The translations under genes and the position numbers were made by a program. A DNA stretch of 64,000 nucleotides from Bacteroidota bacterium. Its GTDB lineage: Bacteria > Bacteroidota > Bacteroidia > Chitinophagales > Chitinophagaceae. Every line of letters starts with the position of its first letter. Positions within the stretch are counted from its first letter, which is position 1. The notes under the pieces are model-generated. The model made no database searches. It saw only the letters and a list, made by a program, of their open reading frames with translations, and was not told where the DNA came from. This document shows, in pieces, positions 49,602 through 55,277 of this stretch. The stretch is from the NCBI GenBank assembly GCA_026391455.1, contig JAPLEH010000031.1:62001-126000 (forward strand). The letters are read 5' to 3'.

Positions 49602-49637
49602 TAGCCCCTCTCTTTAGAGAGGGGTTGAAGAGAGGTC
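49602..49637. repeat. REP-like palindrome, copy 3
   Basis: AGCCCCTCTCT, then AGAGAGGGG and TTGAAGAGAGGT. Same orientation as copy 2, about 90 bp away. Confidence 0.8.
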
Positions 49638-49654
49638 TCAATCCATAAAGAATA

Positions 49655-49882
49655 TTATCTCCATTTCTTAATGAGGTATCTTATCAGCAATACAAGCGTT
49701 AAAATAGCGAACGCATAAAACAGGATGGTATAGATAATGGGTTTACCATTGGGATAGGCCAGTTCATGATACAAACCCGCAGTAAGACAAGCCAACAGCC
49801 ATATAAGACCAAGGGCAATAGAATTGAGAATCTTTACAAAAAAATGTTTAACCTCCGGATCCCAGTTGGGTTGTGCTGACAT
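49655..49882 (-). CDS. Small two-helix membrane protein
   Basis: A 75-residue protein with two membrane helices (ALGLIWLLACLTAGLYHELA and IYTILFYAFAILTLVLLIRY) and a basic C terminus. No named family is recognised. A composite repeat element lies upstream of its start. Confidence 0.72.
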   Translation of the reverse strand: MSAQPNWDPEVKHFFVKILNSIALGLIWLLACLTAGLYHELAYPNGKPIIYTILFYAFAILTLVLLIRYLIKKWR

Positions 49883-49910
49883 AGTACAGCAAAGTACAAA
49901 TTAAGGGGTA

Positions 49911-50103
49911 AAAAGTTCAAGAGTTTCAAAAGGTTTAAGAGGTTCCATAAGTTCCATAGGTTACATAAGTTGAATACAGTTGGCAGTAGACAGTTACCAG
50001 TTGGCAATTGCTTTCAGCTCGTAGCTCAAAGCTGGCTGTTTTCTTGCCCCAAAGGGGTAAACAGCTTGTAGCTAGTAGCTTGCAGCTGATACCTTGCAGC
50101 TTC
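49911..50103. repeat. Composite intergenic element 6 (A array - junction - B array, inverted orientation)
   Basis: Nine-bp units AAGTTCAAG, AGGTTTAAG and AGGTTCCAT run from 49913. The junction GTTGAATACAGTTGG follows. A 7-bp stretch (GGCAGTA, GACAGTT, ACCAGTT) then passes into the B array (AGCTCGT, AGCTCAA, GCCCCAAAGGGG, AGCTTGT), which ends at the MerC stop. The A side abuts the start of the small membrane protein. Confidence 0.9.
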
Positions 50104-50105
50104 TC

Positions 50106-50492
50106 TCAATGTTCACAATCTTCCGCATGTGCATGATTATGTACCCGGCAACTGCGGAAATTGAGAATATGAGCAGCAATGATGAGCAATACGGCCGGAA
50201 TAAGCAGCCAGGCATGAAAATGCACGAAGAATTCTTTCACCACGAGAAATACAAAACCAGCGAGAAACAGAGAGAGCGGTACCAGGCTGTGATGGTGTTT
50301 TTTATAACCATGATAAAGGGAGTAGGCACCGATACAAAAAGCCAGCCCGATCATACCCCCTTCGAAGAGGATATTATCAATGATATTGATGCCAAACAAC
50401 GGCAGACTGCTGAGAAACAAGGGCAGCAGGGCACAATGAATGGCACAGGCCAAAGAGGCCCCAATTCCTAACGCATCCCAGTTGACTTTCAT
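50106..50492 (-). CDS. MerC-domain membrane protein
   Basis: A 128-residue protein with four helices. The first carries GIGASLACAIHCALLPLFLS with paired cysteines, as in MerC mercury transporters. The end is His-rich (VHNHAHAEDCEH), which suggests metal binding. The start at 50492 (MKVNWDALG) is preferred over 50540. It is divergent from an SCO gene and close to a Fur-family gene, so zinc, copper or iron handling is more likely than mercury resistance. Confidence 0.87.
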   Translation of the reverse strand: MKVNWDALGIGASLACAIHCALLPLFLSSLPLFGINIIDNILFEGGMIGLAFCIGAYSLYHGYKKHHHSLVPLSLFLAGFVFLVVKEFFVHFHAWLLIPAVLLIIAAHILNFRSCRVHNHAHAEDCEH

Positions 50493-50514
50493 GAGCCTGT
50501 AAAAATACAGAATA

Positions 50515-50527
50515 GCAACATAGTTGC
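50515..50527. promoter_or_regulatory. Palindrome GCAAC-ATA-GTTGC between merC-like and SCO genes
   Basis: A perfect 5-bp inverted repeat with 3-nt centre in an AT-rich region (neighbouring TTGCAAAATAATG). It is placed to control both divergent genes. The Fur-family protein encoded at 51267 is a candidate ligand. Confidence 0.45.
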
Positions 50528-50567
50528 AAAATAATGTCAAATATATTTCGGGTGACCGTCCCTGCCC

Positions 50568-50575
50568 TAACTTTG
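50568..50575 (+). promoter_or_regulatory. -7 box TAACTTTG of the SCO gene
   Basis: An exact TAnnTTTG match 18 bp before the SCO ATG, with a TTTC element 18 nt upstream as a possible -33. Confidence 0.65.
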
Positions 50576-50593
50576 CATTCTCAAACTACCGGT

Positions 50594-51205
50594 ATGTCGA
50601 AGAAAAGGCTTTTTTACCTCGGATTTTTTGTGTTGCTGGCCATTGGTTTTTATATCGCACTCACGCAGTTGATTCCCGATTATAATAAGAAAGGTGTGGC
50701 TCCCATCAGTTTTATCCGCCCCTTTGCCTTTACCAGCCAGGAAGGAAAAACAATAACCGAAAAGGATGTGGCCGGCAAAGTGTATGTGGCGGAATATTTT
50801 TTCACCACCTGCAAAACGATCTGTCCCACCATGAACAATTACATGAAAATGGTGGAGGAAGAACTGAGAGATCAGCCTGATTTTCTGATCCTCTCTCATA
50901 CCAGCGATCCGGACAATGATTCGGTGGCGCGGATGAAACGCTATGCCGATTCCATAGGCGCTAACCCCAAACGCTGGATCTTTCTTACAGGGCGCAAAGA
51001 CAGCCTGTACAATATGGCCCGGGTAAGTTATACCATCGACGATCCCAAAAATAACCTCACCCGAATCGAAGACCAGTTTTTACATACCCAGTTCTGGGCG
51101 TTGGTAGACCGCAATGGCGATGTGCGAAAAATATACGACGGCATTAAAGAATCGGAAGTAAAGGAACTGATCAAAGACGCGAAGAAACTGCTGAATGAAA
51201 AATGA
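50594..51205 (+). CDS. SCO1/SenC-family copper-binding protein
   Basis: A 203-residue protein with an N-terminal anchor (LFYLGFFVLLAIGFYIAL) and a thioredoxin fold outside. The copper site is the CxxxC in FFTTCKTICPTMNNYM plus the His in QFLHTQFW. SCO proteins help load copper into cytochrome c oxidase. The start at 50594 follows a good -7 box. The Fur-family gene lies 61 bp downstream on the same strand and may be in the same operon. Confidence 0.93.
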   Translation: MSKKRLFYLGFFVLLAIGFYIALTQLIPDYNKKGVAPISFIRPFAFTSQEGKTITEKDVAGKVYVAEYFFTTCKTICPTMNNYMKMVEEELRDQPDFLILSHTSDPDNDSVARMKRYADSIGANPKRWIFLTGRKDSLYNMARVSYTIDDPKNNLTRIEDQFLHTQFWALVDRNGDVRKIYDGIKESEVKELIKDAKKLLNEK

Positions 51206-51266
51206 GTTTTACAGAACGGTTTTTTTTGAGAACTTTACCTGAACAACATCAGCAAAGGACCCATCC

Positions 51267-51716
51267 ATGACAGCGAAATCAACCCTATCCACCGGAGAGC
51301 ACGCAGATAACCTGCTGAAGCGGAACAACCTTAGTGTGACCGGCAGCCGGAAAAAGATATTACAACTGTTTTTCGAACAGACCGGTGCCTTGTCGCATGG
51401 AGATATAGAAAAAAAAGCGGGTGAAAAATTTGACCGTGTAACGGTATACCGAACCCTGCAGACTTTTGTAGATAAAGGCATCATTCATACCATACCTACC
51501 TCGGATAATTCCATCCGTTATGCCCTTTGCCGCGATGAATGTTCAGAAGGCCATCACCACGATCACCATATCCATTTTGTATGCACCCGTTGTGACAACA
51601 CCTACTGCCTGGATGATGTGGTAACCCCCGATATCAAAATGCCCAAAGGCTATCAGGCCAGTCATGTGGAAGTAGTAGTGGAAGGATTATGCAAAAACTG
51701 CAGCACCCATATCTAA
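51267..51716 (+). CDS. Fur-family metal-sensing repressor
   Basis: A 149-residue protein. The winged-helix part has LSVTGSRKKILQLFFEQTGA and KFDRVTVYRTLQTFVDKGII. The metal part has a His cluster (EGHHHDHHIHFVC) and two CxxC pairs (CTRCDNTYC, CKNC). The order is Fur/Zur/PerR-like; zinc or iron sensing is likely. Neighbouring SCO and MerC genes suggest it controls local metal homeostasis. Confidence 0.92.
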   Translation: MTAKSTLSTGEHADNLLKRNNLSVTGSRKKILQLFFEQTGALSHGDIEKKAGEKFDRVTVYRTLQTFVDKGIIHTIPTSDNSIRYALCRDECSEGHHHDHHIHFVCTRCDNTYCLDDVVTPDIKMPKGYQASHVEVVVEGLCKNCSTHI

Positions 51717-51725
51717 TAACTTTCT

Positions 51726-51797
51726 GACTATTGGCCTCACCGCCTTCCCGACTCACCGTCTTTCGGACTTCCGGTCTTTCCGTCTTCCGGACTTCCC
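51726..51797. repeat. 8-bp-period array (family C), second copy
   Basis: Nine in-phase units (GACTATTG, GCCTCACC, GCCTTCCC, GACTCACC, GTCTTTCG and so on) start 10 bp after the Fur gene. They match the array at 21140. Confidence 0.9.
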
Positions 51798-51806
51798 AAA
51801 AAAAAC

Positions 51807-51838
51807 AAAGCCCCGGTGTAGAAACATCGGGACTTTTT
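51807..51838 (+). terminator. Terminator with TAGAAA loop
   Basis: AAAG-CCCCGGTG, loop TAGAAA, CATCGGGA-CTTT with a T5 tail. The loop is identical to that of the hairpin at 21911. Confidence 0.85.
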
Positions 51839-51986
51839 GGTTAAGGCTCTGATTAGTAGCTATTTTAAAATGCGCTGCTGCGGATAAGTGCAATGGCGCA
51901 TAAGGAAAATCGCTTAGATTCGAAAGTCAAAAATAAGTGCTGGTCTTCAAATTTCCGAATTTACTGCATACCACTTTCAGGGTATT

Positions 51987-53702
51987 TTAAAGGGTATCCA
52001 TTTCGGCCTTTACAAACTGCATCAGGGTGCTGATATGCGGGGGCGAAAAATCGAAGCGCAGCCCTGCCGCTTCAAACAGCGCCGGAAGCGTTTGGGTGCC
52101 ACCCAGTTCCAGGGCATGCATATAATTCTGAACTGCTTTTCCGGGATCCTGCTTGTATTGCTGCCAGAGGCCAATGGCACCTAATTGCGCAATGCCATAT
52201 TCGATATAATAAAAAGGCACTTCAAACAGGTGCAATTGCCGCTGCCATCCATACCGGCGGTATTCTTCCAGTCCGCTGAAATCAATGACCGGAGAGGAAA
52301 ACTCTTCGACGATCTGCATCCAGTTGGCAGCCCGTTCTTCTTCCGTATGGGTGGGGTGTTCATATACCCAGTGCTGAAATTTATCGATGGTGGCGATCCA
52401 GGGGAAAATGGTGATCACCCGTTCCAGTTGTTGTTCTTTGGCCCGTTTCAGTTCTTCAGCATTTGTAAAAAACACATCCCAATGGCTCATACTGAATAGT
52501 TCCATAGACATACTGGCCACTTCAGCGATCTCAGTGGGATATTCTTTGAATCCGTTCAGCTCCAGCTCATGTGCCAGAAAAGAATGAATGGCATGTCCGC
52601 CTTCATGAACCATCGTCGTCACATCATCCAGTTGGCCGGCCGCATTCATAAAAATAAAGGGAGCACCGCTTTCAGCCAGGGGGCAATTATATCCACCCGG
52701 GGCTTTTCCTTTCCTGCTTTCCAGGTCCAGGTGTCCCATTTCCTTCATTTTTTTCAGGCAATCGCCAAAGAAGGGCATCATTTGATGAAAGCAGGCAATG
52801 GTCTTTTCGGTCAGTTCTTCCCCGTTTTGGAAAGGACGGAGGGGTTGTATACCCGCCGGCTCTGCTTCCACATCCCAGGGACGCAGTTCCGTGAGTCCCA
52901 GGTTTTGTTTTTTCGCTTCGTACAGTTTATTCACGAGCGGCATCACATGCAGTTTTACCGCTTCATGAAATTGGAAGCAATGTTCTTTGGTATAATCAAA
53001 GCGTCCGAGCTCTGCAAACCGGAAATCGCGGTAGTTTTCAAAGCCGGCATTGAGTGCCACCTGGTGTCTTTTTTCCAGCAGGGAACTAAAGAGCTGATTC
53101 AGTTCTGCTTTATCCTGACCCCGGCGCGTATTGATCTTATGATATACTTCTTCGCGAACAGCACGGTTGGGATCTTCTAAAAAACGGGCTGCTTGTTGTA
53201 AGGTATATTCCTGTCCGTTCACTTCTACTGTCATCTTGCCGGAGATCACACCAAATTGCTGTTGCATCACATTCAGTTCGGCATTGATGGGAATATTCAC
53301 TTCCCGGAAAAGCTCAATATTCTTCTTCACATTGCGCAGATAGGTGAAATATTTCTGCTGATCCAGTTGTGCCGTAAATGGACAGTCCACCAGTTTTTTA
53401 TTCAGGGTATCGGCCCAGGGCTGAACCTTTGGTTGAATCTCCATCATAAAAAAGTTGAAGGCTTCTTCCAGTGTTTTATTCTCTGTATCGCAGGTCATTT
53501 TGATCTGGCGCCAGCAGGCATCTTCGCTGATCACCGCTTCAAGTTCGCTCGAATCACGCAGCCATTGTTCCAATTCTTCCAGTGAATTAATCGGTCTTTC
53601 ACCCAGTTGAATAAAATAAGGCTCCAGGTCTTCCCAACGGGTAAGCGTAAAACCGGCAGGTAAAAAATGGCGGGGTAGTTTTTGTATATCGGCAGAATAC
53701 AT
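51987..53702 (-). CDS. M3-family oligoendopeptidase (PepF type)
   Basis: A 571-residue cytosolic zinc peptidase. The active site is MVHEGGHAIHSFL, and upstream PGGYNCPLAESGAPFIFMN matches the family. The all-helical N-terminal half (residues 60-300) is typical of thimet-like/PepF enzymes. It degrades short peptides. It is transcribed alone; AT-rich sequence and the family D array lie upstream. Confidence 0.94.
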   Translation of the reverse strand: MYSADIQKLPRHFLPAGFTLTRWEDLEPYFIQLGERPINSLEELEQWLRDSSELEAVISEDACWRQIKMTCDTENKTLEEAFNFFMMEIQPKVQPWADTLNKKLVDCPFTAQLDQQKYFTYLRNVKKNIELFREVNIPINAELNVMQQQFGVISGKMTVEVNGQEYTLQQAARFLEDPNRAVREEVYHKINTRRGQDKAELNQLFSSLLEKRHQVALNAGFENYRDFRFAELGRFDYTKEHCFQFHEAVKLHVMPLVNKLYEAKKQNLGLTELRPWDVEAEPAGIQPLRPFQNGEELTEKTIACFHQMMPFFGDCLKKMKEMGHLDLESRKGKAPGGYNCPLAESGAPFIFMNAAGQLDDVTTMVHEGGHAIHSFLAHELELNGFKEYPTEIAEVASMSMELFSMSHWDVFFTNAEELKRAKEQQLERVITIFPWIATIDKFQHWVYEHPTHTEEERAANWMQIVEEFSSPVIDFSGLEEYRRYGWQRQLHLFEVPFYYIEYGIAQLGAIGLWQQYKQDPGKAVQNYMHALELGGTQTLPALFEAAGLRFDFSPPHISTLMQFVKAEMDTL

Positions 53703-53833
53703 ATTTAATTAATTAGATAATTTAATAATGTTATAATACGATAATGTAAGAGCGAGATGTTGCACGCATCGAATAATTATTGATGTACCACTTTCAATAG
53801 GACTTCACACAAAAATGTGCTAACGGCTGTTTC

Positions 53834-53897
53834 ATTATCACATCAGCACATTAGCAAAATATCACATTATCACATCAGCACATTAGCATATTATCAC
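53834..53897. repeat. 8-bp-period array (family D), ATTATCAC/ATCAGCAC type
   Basis: Eight in-phase units (ATTATCAC, ATCAGCAC, ATTAGCAA, AATATCAC and so on) end 7 bp before the stop of the DUF5606 gene. Confidence 0.9.
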
Positions 53898-53904
53898 ATT
53901 TGTA

Positions 53905-54465
53905 TTACTCGGCTTTCTTCTTCCTCGCTGTCTTCTTCGGCGTTTCTGCTTTTTCTTCAGCGGGTGCTTCTTCTTTCTTTTTCGCAGGGGCTTTTTTGGC
54001 TTTAGCAGGTTTGGCCGGAGCTTCTTCCACTACAGGCGCAGCAACGGGTTCTGCTGCCACTTCTTCTTCCTCTTCCACCACTTCGGTGATCTTCAATTCA
54101 ACATTATTCTTTTTAAGCTGGCTGAACCATTTCACCATTTTCTTCATATCGCTGGCATATACCCTTTCAAAATCCATATCGGGATATACGGTCTCAAAAT
54201 ATTTTTTGATGGCAGCCGCATCTTTATCGGAGGGCAGTTCGGCACCGGCAGCATCCATGGCTTTCAGTACATCTACCAGGTTCACATTATCGCGGATGGT
54301 ATATACTTCAATACTCTCCAGGTGGGAAAAATTGTGTATGCGGCTCGACACAAAACGGGAGCTTTTATCATCCAGAGAGCGTACGATGGCCCCGTCTGTT
54401 TTACTGCTGATCAGTTCAAATAATCCCGGCAATCCGGTCACGGCAACAAGTTTACTGTATTCCAT
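53905..54465 (-). CDS. DUF5606 protein with histone-H1-like tail
   Basis: A 186-residue protein. The first 125 residues (KLVAVTGLPGLFELISSKTD, VRSLDDKSSRFVSSRIHNFS) match the DUF5606 family, common in Bacteroidota. The last 55 residues are Ala/Lys/Glu/Pro-rich (PAKPAKAKKAPAKKKEEAP) like histone-H1-type tails. This suggests nucleic-acid binding. The biological role is unknown. Confidence 0.85.
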   Translation of the reverse strand: MEYSKLVAVTGLPGLFELISSKTDGAIVRSLDDKSSRFVSSRIHNFSHLESIEVYTIRDNVNLVDVLKAMDAAGAELPSDKDAAAIKKYFETVYPDMDFERVYASDMKKMVKWFSQLKKNNVELKITEVVEEEEEVAAEPVAAPVVEEAPAKPAKAKKAPAKKKEEAPAEEKAETPKKTARKKKAE

Positions 54466-54739
54466 ATAAATATTAATAATTAAGAACCCGCAAGATACTT
54501 GAGTTCCGCCAAAAGAAAGGAACTCCGTTTAAAATTTCACCCGGAATGGGCGACATGCATTTTCACACGCAAAACCCATATAAATCGGCTATCGGGGTGT
54601 TAGGGTTGTGCCCGGAATCGGGTTATTTGCCGGAAATGCCCTGTTTTTTTATTTTTAATGCCTTTCGGCGAACGGTTTGAAGGGATTGTCCGTCCTATTA
54701 ACCGGCTATTCGCCCTTTTACTTATAAAAATCAAACGGA
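54466..54739. other. Gap of ~270 bp between divergent genes
   Basis: No gene is seen. It contains a GAGTTCC/GGAACTC inverted repeat near 54500 and probably both promoters. Confidence 0.5.
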
Positions 54740-55153
54740 ATGAAAAAAATTGTTGCTTTAACTACGGCCTTTTTTGCCCTGACGGCTGTTGCATTTGCCC
54801 AAGGCGGTGGAATGAACCGCATGACTCCCGAAGAGAGAGCGGCCCGCATTCATCAGAAATTGGACAGTGCCTTTAAATTGCCTGCGGCCGACATGGCTAA
54901 AATTGATACGGCCATAACGGCTCTTTACAAAGCACAGGATGCTAAAAGACAGGAACTGATGGCTGGTGGTATGCCAGACCGGGAGACCTTTATGGCGGAA
55001 ATGAAAAAATTCACCGATGCACAGGATGAGATCCTGAAAGCCATGCTGACCAAAGAACAATTTGATATCTGGAAAGAAAAGATTCAGCCATCCATGCGTC
55101 CGCAGCGTCCTCAGGGCGGTGGAGGACCCGGCGGTGGCGGCGGCAGACGATAA
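54740..55153 (+). CDS. Secreted Spy-like protein with Gly-rich end
   Basis: A 137-residue protein with a signal peptide ending AVAFAQ. It has a helical charged core with LTxxQ-like spacing (RMTPEERAARIHQKLDSAF and MLTKEQFDIWKEKI). The tail is Pro/Arg/Gly-rich. It resembles the Spy-like protein at 15392 in size and plan. It may act as a periplasmic chaperone. Confidence 0.75.
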   Translation: MKKIVALTTAFFALTAVAFAQGGGMNRMTPEERAARIHQKLDSAFKLPAADMAKIDTAITALYKAQDAKRQELMAGGMPDRETFMAEMKKFTDAQDEILKAMLTKEQFDIWKEKIQPSMRPQRPQGGGGPGGGGGRR

Positions 55154-55172
55154 ACACACTTATTCGAAAACA

Positions 55173-55204
55173 AAAAGGCTGGCTTATCAATAAGCCAGCC
55201 TTTT
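55173..55204. terminator. Strong bidirectional terminator
   Basis: A perfect 14-bp stem AAAAGGCTGGCTTA/TAAGCCAGCCTTTT with loop TCAA. Confidence 0.93.
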
Positions 55205-55242
55205 GTATTTGTAAAGACGTCAAGAGCCGCGTGGTCTACCCA

Positions 55243-55277
55243 CTATCATCTATCATCTGTTTATCTATAAACTATCC
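55243..55277. repeat. 7-bp-period array CTATCAT type over a stop codon
   Basis: Units CTATCAT twice, CTGTTTA, TCTATAA and ACTATCC run into, and include, the TAG stop (read on the minus strand) of the RnfD-DUF2330 gene. Confidence 0.65.

Noticed and set aside
50106-50492. Mercury resistance operon
   Set aside because: Only a MerC domain is present, with no merA, merR, merT or merP.
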